A DNA stretch of 64,000 nt from Methylobacterium sp. Leaf112 (GCF_001423295.1 NZ_LMNG01000029.1:124001-188000), one strand, 5' to 3'; positions 1 through 8,283 are shown, numbered from the stretch's first letter. Translations and numbers: made by a program. Notes: generated by a model not told the origin, from the sequence alone.

Positions 1-1026
1 CAGGACGGGGAGATCGCCGGCCTGAAGGCGGCGCCCCCGGTCCCGACACCGGCGCCACGGCCCGTCGCACCCGAGATCGTGGTGGCGCCCCGGCAGGCGG
101 CTCCCGCCGTGCCGTGGACTCCCCGACCTCTCGATGTGGCCGCGAGAGAGGTCGCGTCGCGGGAGGCCGGCCGCGAAACCGCGATCCTGACGGCCTTCGA
201 TGGGATCGGTCTCGAAGTCCATCTCCAGCCCGTGGTCTCCCTGCCGCAGCGCAAGGTCGTCTCCTACGAGGCGGTGGCGCGCCTGCGCGTCGCCGGGGCG
301 GGCGAGCTTCCGTCCGGCACCCTCCTGGCGCCCGAAGCCTTCCTGTCCATCCTCGAGCGTCACGGCCGCACCACCGACCTCGACCGCCGCATGCTCCAGC
401 GCACGGCCACCGTGGCCCGGCACCTGGCCGGACGCGGCAGCCGGGCGGCCGTCGCCTACGGCCTGTCGCCGCTCTCCCTGTTCGAGCCGGGCTTCCTGCG
501 TTCCCTGGGCCGCCTCGTGGCCGATGAGCCCGATCTCGCCGGCCGCCTCGTGGTTGCCCTGCCACAGTCGAGCTGGCGCAGCCTCGATGCCGAGCAGGCC
601 GGGGTCCTGGGGGATTTGCGCGGCCTCATCGGGTTCACCCTCGACCGTCCCGTGGACCTGCGTCTCGATCCCTCGGCGCTGGCCGACCGCGGCGTCGGGC
701 AGGTGAAGGTGCCCGCCGACATGCTGCTGCGGCCCGGAATCCACGAAGGCCTGCCCGATATCGCACTGGAGGATCTCGTCGCTGCGCTCGACCGGGCGGG
801 CATCCAGCTCGTGGCCGACCGCGTCGAACGCGAGACCGACGTGCCGGATCTCATCGACCTCAACGTTCCGCGGGCGCAGGGGACGGTGTTCGCCCCCGCC
901 CGTGCCGTGCGCGCCGAAGTGCTGGCCGTTCCGCCGCCGCCCGAGCCGGTCCCGTCGGCGGGCGACGAACCCGAGCCGCCGCCCCAGCGCCGCCCGTTCC
1001 GGGATTTCCTGCGCCGCGCGGGATAG
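1..1026 (+). CDS. Degenerate EAL-domain protein, TipF-like (5' end outside window)
   Basis: The reading frame is open from base 1, so the N-terminus lies outside the window; 341 residues are visible. They comprise a Pro/Ala-rich linker, an EAL-type domain (roughly nt 180-930) and a Pro/Arg-rich tail. The domain is degenerate. The signature reads YEAVAR instead of EAL-x-R, the ITES-type metal ligand is replaced by LPQSS, and the DDFGTG loop is absent. It should therefore not hydrolyse cyclic di-GMP, though it may bind it. Family knowledge: Caulobacter TipF is a membrane protein with a degenerate EAL domain that acts in flagellar assembly, and the cheY-cheZ pair nearby fits a motility setting. 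The TipF assignment is an inference because the transmembrane part is not visible. Confidence 0.75.
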   Translation, partial: QDGEIAGLKAAPPVPTPAPRPVAPEIVVAPRQAAPAVPWTPRPLDVAAREVASREAGRETAILTAFDGIGLEVHLQPVVSLPQRKVVSYEAVARLRVAGAGELPSGTLLAPEAFLSILERHGRTTDLDRRMLQRTATVARHLAGRGSRAAVAYGLSPLSLFEPGFLRSLGRLVADEPDLAGRLVVALPQSSWRSLDAEQAGVLGDLRGLIGFTLDRPVDLRLDPSALADRGVGQVKVPADMLLRPGIHEGLPDIALEDLVAALDRAGIQLVADRVERETDVPDLIDLNVPRAQGTVFAPARAVRAEVLAVPPPPEPVPSAGDEPEPPPQRRPFRDFLRRAG

Positions 1027-1102
1027 GGTTCCGGGCGTTGCTTTCAGGGGGGCCCGCGCCTAACCGGGCGACGCACCATGCCCGACGTCACGCAGGCCCC
1101 CA

Positions 1103-1990
1103 ATGACCGAATCCGTGCCCACGATCTCAGGGCTCAGCGCCATCGCCGACCGGTTCGACGTGATCCTGTGCGACGTCTGGGGCGTGCTGCATGACGGCGT
1201 GCGCGCGCATGTCGGCGCGGGCGAGGCCCTGATCCGCTTCCGGGCCCTGCCGGGCGGCACGCGACCGCGCCGGGTGGTGCTGGTCTCCAACGCGCCGCGC
1301 CCCTGGGAGGGTGTCCGAACGATCCTCGACGGGTACGGCGTGCCGCGCGCCGCCTACGACGCCATCCTGACGTCTGGCGATCTCACACGCAGTCTGCTCG
1401 CCGAGACGCCGGGCACGCGGATCCACCATCTCGGGCCCGAGCGCGACGCGCCGATCTTCGCCGATCTCGATATCCGCCTCGTCGCGGCGGAGGAGGCCGA
1501 ACGCGTGGTCTGCACCGGGTTGTTCGACGACACCCGGGAGACGGCCGACGATTATCGCCCGGCCCTGGAGGAATGGCGGGCGCGCGACGTGCCGATGATC
1601 TGCGCCAATCCGGACCTTGTGGTCGAGCGTGCCGGGCTTCTGATCCCCTGCGCCGGCCTCATCGCCGAAGCCTACGCGGCGCTGGGCGGTCGGGTCGCCT
1701 ATGCGGGAAAACCGTATCGGCCGGTCTATGCGGCCGCCCTGGCGATGGCCGGTGCCCTCGACGGCCTCGCGGCCCCGGAGCCCGGGCGGGTCCTCGCGGT
1801 GGGCGACGCCCTGCGCACGGACATCGCCGGAGCGTCGGCGTTCGGGATCCCGAATCTCCTCGTCGCCCGTGGCATCCATGCCGAGGAATTGGGGGTCTCG
1901 ACGGAGGAGGCCGCCCTCGGCGACGTCGCAGCCTGGCTCGGACGTCAGTCCGTTCGGCCGGACGCGATCATCGAACGCCTCGTCTGGTAG
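1103..1990 (+). CDS. HAD-IIA family hydrolase (TIGR01459 type)
   Basis: 295 residues, a cytoplasmic haloacid-dehalogenase-superfamily phosphatase. Motif I is CDVWGVLHDG near residue 25, with the nucleophilic Asp. Motif II is the VLVSNAPRP stretch. The late GDALRTDIAGA motif supplies the metal-binding acid residues, and a C2-type cap lies between them, as in NagD-like class IIA enzymes. In alphaproteobacteria this family is often next to ribF, suggesting a role around flavin nucleotides or other sugar phosphates, but its substrate is not established. Here ribF is 1.4 kb away, with cheY-cheZ in between. The ATG at 1103 gives the usual family length. Confidence 0.85.
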   Translation: MTESVPTISGLSAIADRFDVILCDVWGVLHDGVRAHVGAGEALIRFRALPGGTRPRRVVLVSNAPRPWEGVRTILDGYGVPRAAYDAILTSGDLTRSLLAETPGTRIHHLGPERDAPIFADLDIRLVAAEEAERVVCTGLFDDTRETADDYRPALEEWRARDVPMICANPDLVVERAGLLIPCAGLIAEAYAALGGRVAYAGKPYRPVYAAALAMAGALDGLAAPEPGRVLAVGDALRTDIAGASAFGIPNLLVARGIHAEELGVSTEEAALGDVAAWLGRQSVRPDAIIERLVW

Positions 1991-2000
1991 GATCTCATAC

Positions 2001-2023
2001 CGGTCGATCGCTTCGCGATGCGG
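2001..2023 (+). repeat. Dispersed repeat, left copy flanking cheY-cheZ
   Basis: A 23-bp segment beginning CGGTCGATCG, found just after the HAD gene. It matches 19 of 23 bases with 3275-3297 on the other side of the cheY-cheZ pair. The CGGTCGATCG core also occurs at 15146-15155 next to the secA start. It could be a dispersed intergenic repeat family or the scar of an insertion. Confidence 0.45.
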
Positions 2024-2094
2024 ATCTGGGCTTCGCTCGGGCGCCGCGCGGGCTGCCTGAGACTGTCCCCGAATGGATCATCCGGAAAACAGTA

Positions 2095-2628
2095 TCAGGC
2101 GAACATCGCGTCGATCTCGTCCTGGGCCGTCGCCGGTCCGTTGACCTGGGGCCCGTTGAGAATCAGCAGCTCGTTGCGGACGCGGCGCTCGACCTCTTCC
2201 GGGTCGATTCCGCCCTCGTCGCGGGCCTTCACGGCGGCAGCGAAGCGCGACAGGCGGCTCTCCAGCTGGCGCAGGGCGTCGACCACCTTGGTGATTCGCT
2301 GGCCGGTGATGTCCTGGAAGGTGCAGGCCTCGAAGATGTCGTTCATCCGCGCCTCGACGGCGGGACGGTAGTTCCTGTCGTCCGGCAGGCCGAGGATTTC
2401 CTCGGCCGCGTTCATGATCGTGTTCGTCGCCCCCGCCGTCGCGGCCACGACGCAGCCGAGCTCCTCGTGCGCCATGGGCAGACGGTCGCGCGTCAGTTCG
2501 TTGGCCCGCAGGGCGGCGATCTCGGTGCGGAGATGCGCGATGTAATCGGCGATCTCCACGAGCTCCCGGACCAGGGATGGTTTTTCCGGCGCGGCGTTCG
2601 CCTTGCGCGCCCTGTTTGCGAGTGCCAT
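2095..2628 (-). CDS. cheZ: Chemotaxis phosphatase CheZ
   Basis: 177 residues. CheZ dephosphorylates CheY-P to end the flagellar switching signal. The long helical hairpin is visible (residues 20-135). The catalytic segment TFQDITGQRI lies at 103-112, where Asp106 and Gln110 correspond to the Asp143 and Gln147 of E. coli CheZ. The acidic C-terminal tail QDEIDAMFA is the CheY-binding peptide. The ATG at 2628 is chosen because a GGGAG ribosome-binding site precedes it by the usual distance and the upstream 40 codons look non-coding. It lies downstream of cheY on the same strand, separated by 162 bp containing a hairpin, so expression relative to cheY may be modulated. Confidence 0.9.
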   Translation of the reverse strand: MALANRARKANAAPEKPSLVRELVEIADYIAHLRTEIAALRANELTRDRLPMAHEELGCVVAATAGATNTIMNAAEEILGLPDDRNYRPAVEARMNDIFEACTFQDITGQRITKVVDALRQLESRLSRFAAAVKARDEGGIDPEEVERRVRNELLILNGPQVNGPATAQDEIDAMFA

Positions 2629-2715
2629 CGACTCCCGCCTCTCCCTGTGCCGTCCGGTGGGTCGAAAAGACTTGTGCGTTTGCCCGCCGGACGACCTACG
2701 CCCGGCCCTTGCGGG

Positions 2716-2736
2716 GGAGCGAGAGCCGTTCGCTCC
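2716..2736 (-). other. Hairpin between cheY and cheZ
   Basis: Perfect 7-bp stem GGAGCGA / TCGCTCC with a 7-nt loop, in the 162-bp spacer of the cheY-cheZ transcript. No T-run follows on either strand, so it is not a classic terminator. It could be a processing or attenuation site. Confidence 0.35.
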
Positions 2737-2790
2737 GGCGCGATGCAACTCAACCGATGCGTGGACCGATCCGACGTATCGGTGCCCGCG

Positions 2791-3174
2791 TCAGGCGCCG
2801 CAGACCGCCTCGATCTTGCTCTTCAACGTCGCGGCGTTGAACGGCTTGACGATGTAGTTGTTCACGCCGGCCTTCTTGGCGGCGATGACGTTCTCGGTCT
2901 TCGATTCGGCCGTGACCATGATGAACGGCGTGGTGCGCAGGGCCTCGTCGGCGCGCACGTGACGCAGCAGCTCGTAGCCCGTCATCGGCTCCATGTTCCA
3001 ATCGGAGATCACGAGGCCGTACTTGCGGTTCTTCAGGCGAGCGAGGGCGGCGGTACCGTCGGAGGCGTCATCGACCTCCTCGAACCCGAGCTGCTTCAGA
3101 AGGTTGCGGATGATACGGACCATCGTCTGATAATCGTCGACGACGAGGATCGGCATGCCGAGATCGAGGGCCAT
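2791..3174 (-). CDS. cheY: Single-domain response regulator CheY
   Basis: 127 residues, one receiver domain and nothing else. Conserved positions are all present: acid pair Asp13-Asp14, phosphoacceptor Asp58 in ISDWNM, Thr88 in MVTAES and Lys110 in IVKPF. The NxEPMxG segment is typical of chemotaxis CheY, which carries phosphate from CheA to the flagellar motor switch. A GGAG site precedes the ATG. It forms a unit with cheZ downstream. No cheA, cheW or receptor gene is in the window. Confidence 0.92.
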   Translation of the reverse strand: MALDLGMPILVVDDYQTMVRIIRNLLKQLGFEEVDDASDGTAALARLKNRKYGLVISDWNMEPMTGYELLRHVRADEALRTTPFIMVTAESKTENVIAAKKAGVNNYIVKPFNAATLKSKIEAVCGA

Positions 3175-3262
3175 GGTTGCGTGTGCTCCGTCAGGTCGAG
3201 GCCGCCGCGTGCGCCGCGGCGGCTCGGGAATGGGCAGGGGCGAATCCGTGTCCGCGCCCTTG

Positions 3263-3297
3263 ATCGTGAAACTACGGTCGATCGGCTTGCGAAGCGG
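3263..3297 (+). repeat. Dispersed repeat, right copy flanking cheY-cheZ
   Basis: Two overlapping relationships. Bases 3275-3297 repeat 2001-2023 in direct orientation (19/23). Bases 3263-3284 match 15134-15155 at the secA start codon with a single mismatch (21/22). The shared core is CGGTCGATCG. This copy lies about 90 bp upstream of the cheY start, reading on the minus strand, as does the secA copy. Confidence 0.45.
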
Positions 3298-3436
3298 TTA
3301 ACTGCAGTGCTGGGTCGGCATCCCGGAGCGAGGCGAGACGCCTCGCTTGACCCTCCCGGTGGATTTCGACAGGTTCCGCCGCGAAACGCGACCCTTCGAG
3401 GCCGCGCTCATCCTGCCACAGCCATGTTGGGACAAG

Positions 3437-4486
3437 ATGCCGCCCGGCGACAGGACAGCCCCGCCGGCCCCGGTCCCTGTGACGGGCCGGCGTTTCACGG
3501 TCTGCCGCGAGGACGAGCCGGTGCCGCCGGCCATCGCCGGGGCCATCGCGGCGATCGGTAATTTCGACGGCGTCCATTTCGGCCACCGCGCCCTGATGGC
3601 CGCCGTGCGCGAGACCGCCGGCGAGGCCGGCCGGCCGGCCGTGGCGCTCACCTTCGAGCCGCATCCGCGGGCGTATTTCGCGCCGCATCTGCCAATGTTC
3701 CGCCTGTCCGACGCGGCGGCCAAGGAGCGGGTTCTCGCCCGGCTCGGCCTCGACGGCCTCATCGTGCGCCGGTTCGATGCCGCCCTGGCGGGCATGGGCG
3801 CGCGTGCCTTCGTCGAGGGTCTGCTCGTGCGGGATCTCGGTCTCTCGGGCGTCGTCGTCGGACACGATTTCCATTTCGGCCGCGGACGCGAGGGCACCCC
3901 GGCCATCCTGGCCGAACTGTGCGCGGATGCGGGCTTGAGCTGCCGCGTCATCTCGGCCGTTTCCCTGCCGCCTCCCGAATCATTCGTTTCCTCGTCACCC
4001 GTTTCTCCGGAGAACGTAATGGACCCGGTCTCGTCGAGCGCGATCCGCGCGGCCCTGGCCGAGGGCGACGTCGCCCGTGCCAACGCCTTGCTCGGCTATC
4101 GCTGGTTCGTTTCGGGGGTGGTGCAGCACGGGGACAAGCGCGGGCGCACGCTGGGCTATCCGACCGCCAACGTCGCGCTGCGCGATTGCGGCCTCGCCCA
4201 CGGGATCTACGCCGTGCGGGTGGCCCTGCCGGATGGAACCGTGTGGAACGGGGTGGCGAGCTACGGCCGGCGGCCGACCTTCGACGACGGTGCGCCCCTC
4301 CTCGAGGTCAACCTGTTCGACGTCGCGCGCGACCTCTACGGCCAGTCGATCACCGTGGAACTCGTGGCCCATATCCGGGGCGAGGAACGCTTCGACTCGG
4401 CCGAGAGCCTGATCGCCCGGATGGACATCGATGCCGCGCAGGCCCGCGCGATCCTGGCCGCCGACACCGTGCCGTCGATGCTGTAG
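3437..4486 (+). CDS. ribF: Bifunctional riboflavin kinase / FAD synthetase
   Basis: 349 residues. RibF phosphorylates riboflavin to FMN and adenylylates it to FAD in the cytoplasm. The N-terminal nucleotidyltransferase domain shows GNFDGVHFGH at residues 41-50 and later VVGHDFHFGRGREG. The C-terminal kinase domain shows GYPTAN followed by GIYAV and the GRRPTF segment. Homology begins about residue 19, so an in-frame ATG 90 bp upstream (3347) is possible but adds sequence with no family counterpart. A short Ser-rich insertion sits between the two domains around residues 178-195. It is divergent from cheY. Confidence 0.93.
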   Translation: MPPGDRTAPPAPVPVTGRRFTVCREDEPVPPAIAGAIAAIGNFDGVHFGHRALMAAVRETAGEAGRPAVALTFEPHPRAYFAPHLPMFRLSDAAAKERVLARLGLDGLIVRRFDAALAGMGARAFVEGLLVRDLGLSGVVVGHDFHFGRGREGTPAILAELCADAGLSCRVISAVSLPPPESFVSSSPVSPENVMDPVSSSAIRAALAEGDVARANALLGYRWFVSGVVQHGDKRGRTLGYPTANVALRDCGLAHGIYAVRVALPDGTVWNGVASYGRRPTFDDGAPLLEVNLFDVARDLYGQSITVELVAHIRGEERFDSAESLIARMDIDAAQARAILAADTVPSML

Positions 4487-4804
4487 GCTTTTGTTCTTGC
4501 CCCGACCGACCCGAGGGTACCCTCGCGGGCGGCATCGGACCGGCGCCAGATGCGATAAGCAAATCGTTAACCATCCGCGGCGCAATCTTCGCGTGTCCCG
4601 GATGCGGCCTCGGCGTGCAGCCGGATGGACACGATGCCGGGGCGGATGACGCCGGATGTACGCGCATCCGCTCCCGGCTTCCGTGGCTGCTCGCGCGCCT
4701 CGGAGGGACGCTCTCAGTTTCGCCGAAGTTCGGGGGTTGTCTCAGGGCCGACGGTCGGGCTCCCCTCCGGAGCCGCGACGTGCCGATCACGAAGCAGGTG
4801 CCTG
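4487..4804. other. Intergenic region, 318 bp
   Basis: Between ribF and a tiny membrane ORF. It contains GTTAACC at about 4567 and GC-rich sequence with small inverted repeats. I see no convincing gene, terminator with a T-run, or RNA. A longer in-frame start at 4625 exists for the following ORF, but the added 60 residues look like translated spacer. Confidence 0.5.
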
Positions 4805-4948
4805 ATGGTCAAAACTCTGATGGTCGTCTTGACGGTTGTCCTCGTCCTCGCCCTCGCCGCCGTCGCGCGGCTGGTGCTGCTGCCGTTCCGAGGTGTCCGC
4901 GCCTTGAGCGCCCGCGCCTTCGGCCGTCGGCGCCTCGCGACCGCCTGA
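4805..4948 (+). CDS. Small single-pass membrane protein, hypothetical
   Basis: 47 residues. One hydrophobic helix spans residues 4-25 (VVLTVVLVLALAAV core), followed by a basic tail rich in Arg, giving an inside-positive anchor. Only the ATG at 4805 gives a compact protein starting right at the helix; there is no strong ribosome-binding site. I recognise no family. It stands alone between ribF and the convergent anti-sigma gene. It could be spurious. Confidence 0.35.
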   Translation: MVKTLMVVLTVVLVLALAAVARLVLLPFRGVRALSARAFGRRRLATA

Positions 4949-5089
4949 CGACGGTTCACGAAGCGCCCGCTGCGTCATGGCGTCTGCCGTCCCGACGCTC
5001 ACGACACCAACCGGCCTCGACCAGGCATCCCGGGAGGCACACCGAAACCCGCCGACGCTTCGGCGGGTCGGGATCGCAGGTCGGCGGCC

Positions 5090-5854
5090 CTACAGCTTCG
5101 TCGGTGTCGCGGCCAGCCGCTGTGCGGCGGCCTTGAGGCCGACCTGGTCGCTGCCGCTCAAGGCATAGGCCGTGCGTCCGACGGCCCAGTAGGCAGTCTC
5201 GCCGTTGCCGGGGCTCGCGACTTCGCCCTCGCCCGGGCCAGCCTTGCCGACATGGGTCGCGAACAGGGAGAGTTCGCCAAGGGCCCCGGCATCGATCACC
5301 ACCTCGACGCCGGTGCCGTTGCGGGCCGGCACGATCTGGACGTCGCGCACGGTCCAGTCGCCCGGCAGGTCGGGGAGGGCGATGCCCGTGGCGCCGGCGA
5401 TGCCGGTGCGGTCGTAGGTGGTGGTGCGCTGGGCCGCCAGCCGTCCGCGGATCTGGGCCGCTTCACGGGCGTTGCGGGCATCGGACACCAGCGTCGGGTC
5501 CACCGGTGCGGCGAAGGTGTCCGGCACCCCGAGGAGGAAGCTGTCCGAATGGGCGAGCCATCCGGCACCGACGAGGAGGGCGATGACCGCGGCCCGGCGC
5601 AGGCGGTCGCCGGCGCGGCGCCAGGCGAGGGATCGGTCGAGGCGCCGGGCCGCCGCGCGATTGCGCTCCGGACCGGAACCCGGCATCCGCGCGAACGCCT
5701 CGCGCAGGGCGTCGCGGTCGTGCATCTCGGCCATCACTCGGGCGGCGATCTCGGGGGCGCGGGCAAGGTGCGCTTCCACGTCGAGGCGTCGCATCACGTC
5801 GAGCTGTCCATCGACGAAGGCGGTGAGATCGGTGTCGGTAATCGGGTCGACCAT
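5090..5854 (-). CDS. Membrane-anchored anti-sigma factor
   Basis: 254 residues. The N-terminus has the anti-sigma pattern DLTAFVDGQLD...VEAHLARAPE, but there is no His-x3-Cys-x2-Cys zinc motif. A transmembrane helix follows at about residues 88-103 (VIALLVGAGWLAH). The remainder is a periplasmic domain of unknown ligand. The ECF sigma gene lies upstream on the same strand, so this protein is inferred to sequester that sigma factor. The ATG at 5854 begins at the conserved part. A second in-frame ATG lies 5 codons upstream. Confidence 0.8.
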   Translation of the reverse strand: MVDPITDTDLTAFVDGQLDVMRRLDVEAHLARAPEIAARVMAEMHDRDALREAFARMPGSGPERNRAAARRLDRSLAWRRAGDRLRRAAVIALLVGAGWLAHSDSFLLGVPDTFAAPVDPTLVSDARNAREAAQIRGRLAAQRTTTYDRTGIAGATGIALPDLPGDWTVRDVQIVPARNGTGVEVVIDAGALGELSLFATHVGKAGPGEGEVASPGNGETAYWAVGRTAYALSGSDQVGLKAAAQRLAATPTKL

Positions 5855-6069
5855 CGCTGTCGCTTCCATTCGGTTCTGGCCTGCGCCTCGGCGCCGATGG
5901 TCGTCCGGCCAGATCGGTCGGTTCGTCGCCGTGATGGCCACGCCTTCGGCAATCGTCCGGGCCGGCGCCTCGTCCAGAGGTCGATGCGACCCCGTGAGCG
6001 ATGTGCGTCGGCCCCTGTTCCTTCTGATGTCCCGCGGACCCGCTCGTGTGGGCCGGACAATCGAATCCT

Positions 6070-6083
6070 GCCCGTTGCCGGGC
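6070..6083 (-). other. Small hairpin between sigma and anti-sigma genes
   Basis: GCCCG-TTGC-CGGGC, a 5-bp stem with a 4-nt loop, in the unusually long (262 bp) gap between the ECF sigma gene and its anti-sigma partner. Most such pairs are adjacent or overlapping. The gap also contains an A/T-rich stretch with a TATCAT element on the minus strand that could serve as a separate promoter for the anti-sigma gene. Confidence 0.3.
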
Positions 6084-6116
6084 GATGATAGGCGATCGTA
6101 TTTCTTTGCGAAACGG

Positions 6117-6734
6117 TCAGCTCTTCCCGGCGGCTCGTCCCCCGAGCCCTGCGCCCGCGCCCGGCCCAGCTTGCTGGGGCACGAGGCGCAGGCGCGGCCG
6201 CTCCGGTGGGGGGCTACGCTGTTCTGGGAGATCGCGCTCGCCTTCCTCGAAGGCCCGAAGGGCGGCGCGGCCGCGACCGAGCCGTGACATCAGGGTTCCG
6301 ATGGGAATGCCGAGGACTGCGGCGGCATCGGCGTAGGCCATGCCTTCGAGGGTGACGAGGTGCAGGGCGGCGCGCTGCTCTTCCGGAAGGGTGAGGAAGG
6401 CGCGGCGGATCTGGGCGAGGCGCACCTGAGCCTCCTGAGCGGGCTGGGCGACCTCTTCGCTCATCTGCACGAGGGCTTCGGCATGGCGTGATTCCACGCG
6501 TTTGCGCCGCTGCTCATCGATGAAGACGTTGTGCAGCACCGTCATCATCCAGGTGCGCAGGTTGGTGTTGGGTCGGTGGATCTGACCCGATTCGAGGGCC
6601 CGCACAAGGGCGTCGTGCACGAGGTCGTCGGCCCGGAGACTGTCGCGGGTCAACGATCGCGCGTAGCGCCGCAGGGGCACCATGAGATCGACGATGGATG
6701 TGGCGGAGCCGGGCCGGATCGGTTCGGTCGTCAT
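6117..6734 (-). CDS. RNA polymerase ECF-type sigma factor
   Basis: 205 residues. Sigma region 2 covers about residues 18-85, with LRADDLVHDALVRAL and the DNA-melting segment NLRTWMMTVLHNVFID. Region 4 covers about 112-160, with LPEEQRAALHLVTLEGMAYADAA and the recognition helix IGTLMSRLGRGRAALR. It has a Pro/Arg-rich tail. Its anti-sigma gene is downstream on the same strand. It is not next to nepR or phyR, so it is probably not the principal general-stress EcfG, although its sequence is of that broad type. A 14-bp palindrome lies 23 bp upstream of the ATG. Confidence 0.9.
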   Translation of the reverse strand: MTTEPIRPGSATSIVDLMVPLRRYARSLTRDSLRADDLVHDALVRALESGQIHRPNTNLRTWMMTVLHNVFIDEQRRKRVESRHAEALVQMSEEVAQPAQEAQVRLAQIRRAFLTLPEEQRAALHLVTLEGMAYADAAAVLGIPIGTLMSRLGRGRAALRAFEEGERDLPEQRSPPPERPRLRLVPQQAGPGAGAGLGGRAAGKS

Positions 6735-6756
6735 AGTAGGTATAACGGTTGGCCGA

Positions 6757-6770
6757 CGGGATTAATCCCG
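6757..6770. promoter_or_regulatory. 14-bp palindrome upstream of ECF sigma gene
   Basis: CGGGATTAATCCCG is a perfect palindrome without a loop, flanked by GTCGGC on both sides. It lies between the patatin gene stop and the sigma ATG. On the minus strand GGATT-N16-CGTT also spans it, weakly resembling an ECF promoter of the GGAAC-N16-CGTT kind. It could be an operator or an autoregulated promoter. Confidence 0.35.
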
Positions 6771-6809
6771 CCGACCCCCAGGGCATCGCTCCGTTCCGTC
6801 GAAACGCGC

Positions 6810-7922
6810 CTAAGCGTAGGTGGCCTGCAGGTTGAGGCTGCAGGTCCGGCCGACCTGATCGTAGGTCTCGGCGAGCCACGCCTGGGCCGCACCCCGGCCC
6901 TTGTCGCGCAGGCGCTCGAACACCCGTAGACGCGCGTCGAGGCGCGAGGACGCCTGATAGTCGTCGAGGGCGCCGGTGCCGTCGATGCGGTGGACGTATT
7001 GCGACTTGTAGCCGCCCTGTCCGAGCACGCCCTCGGCGATGAGGCCGTCGAGGAAATCGATGGCGCGCAATTCCCGCATGAGATTGGCGTTGAAGGTGAT
7101 CTCGTTGAGGCGATCCTGGATCTCCTGCTGCGTGCGTGGGGTCTCGCGCCGCTCCACGGGGTTGATCTGCACCAGGACGATGTCGCGGGTCTCCGCCCCC
7201 CGGTAGAGGGGATAAAGCGGTGGATTGCCGAGATAGCCTCCGTCCCAGTAGGGCACGCCGTCGATCTCCACCGCCTGGAACACCGTCGGCAGGCAGGCCG
7301 AGGCCATGAGGTGATCGACCTTGAGATCCGAGCGCTCGAACACAGCGAGCTTGCCGGTCCAGACATTGGTGGCGGACACGAACACCGCCGCCGTCTCGGC
7401 CTCGCGCAGACGGTCGAAGTTCACCTGCTTGGCCAAAGCCTTGCGGAGGGGATTGTAGTTGAGCGGATTCGACGCGTAGGGGCTCGTCTTGATCACGCGG
7501 CCCCAGAACTCGACGACGGGGTTGTCCTTCCACAAGGCGAACAGGCCGTTCAGGGCCCCGCGCTGGACCGGCCAGAGATCGCTGTCGAGGCTTACTTCGC
7601 GCCAGAACGTCTCCAGGGCGGTGCGTGCCCCATCGGGACCACCCTCGAGCCAGCCGTCGACCATCACCACGGCGTTCATGGCTCCGGCGCTCGCTCCGGT
7701 GATCGCCTCGAAGCCGAGGCGTCCGTCCTCGATCAGCGCATCGAGCACACCCCAGGTGAAAGCCCCATGTGCCCCGCCGCCCTGGAGCGCCAACGCGACG
7801 GTCTTCTCCGCACGCGGACCGGCCAGGACCTGCGTCGGCGCCGTGGCCCGCTCGGGGCAGGACCCACCGGGGCCGATATCGGCGGGTGAGTCGAGGGGCA
7901 CGTCCTGATTCGCGTCGAGCAT
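6810..7922 (-). CDS. Patatin-like phospholipase family protein
   Basis: 370 residues, a serine acyl hydrolase predicted to cleave lipid esters with a Ser-Asp dyad. The oxyanion-hole stretch LQGGGAHGAF is at 47-56. The nucleophile Ser78 sits in GASAG, and the catalytic Asp227 is in DGGYLGN. No signal peptide is visible, so it is probably cytosolic or membrane-associated. The ATG at 7922 has an excellent GGGAGG site six bases upstream, ruling out the much longer frame that continues to 8327. It is 75 bp upstream of the sigma factor gene on the same strand. Confidence 0.9.
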   Translation of the reverse strand: MLDANQDVPLDSPADIGPGGSCPERATAPTQVLAGPRAEKTVALALQGGGAHGAFTWGVLDALIEDGRLGFEAITGASAGAMNAVVMVDGWLEGGPDGARTALETFWREVSLDSDLWPVQRGALNGLFALWKDNPVVEFWGRVIKTSPYASNPLNYNPLRKALAKQVNFDRLREAETAAVFVSATNVWTGKLAVFERSDLKVDHLMASACLPTVFQAVEIDGVPYWDGGYLGNPPLYPLYRGAETRDIVLVQINPVERRETPRTQQEIQDRLNEITFNANLMRELRAIDFLDGLIAEGVLGQGGYKSQYVHRIDGTGALDDYQASSRLDARLRVFERLRDKGRGAAQAWLAETYDQVGRTCSLNLQATYA

Positions 7923-8283
7923 GGGGCCTCCCAATGGATGGTGCACCGCAACATATGATGCGACAGGGCAACAATCGGGCCGGGACGCCCCCGGTTCCCC
8001 CCACGGCGCGCAGTGCAGCCATTTGTCCGGCGCAGCGATGAACTCGACATCTCGCCCCGGATCGGACATGGGATGGCCTGACACCAGACCAGCGCCCCTG
8101 ACCATCGGGACGGTGCGGGCTTGACGCCCGCCCACCGTCATCTCAGCTAAACGGTCGAGAGCGTAGACTAGAGGGCGTGGTGGACGCCACCGGCCGGATC
8201 GCCCAGCCGGGCTCAATGGCGCCCTCGCGGACGGACCAAAGCCGCAAGGCCGGCGGAGGTTCCTCGGAGCGCACGGATCAACG
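7923..8283. other. Divergent intergenic region, 361 bp
   Basis: Separates the divergent patatin and ispG genes and must carry both promoters. A TTGACG element at 8121-8126 is a candidate minus-35 box for ispG, with no clear minus-10 partner. No conserved small gene, tRNA or riboswitch fold is apparent to me. Confidence 0.45.

Noticed and set aside
4625..4804. N-terminal extension of the tiny membrane protein from an upstream ATG
   Set aside because: The added 60 residues have spacer-like composition, and the hydrophobic helix begins right after the later ATG.
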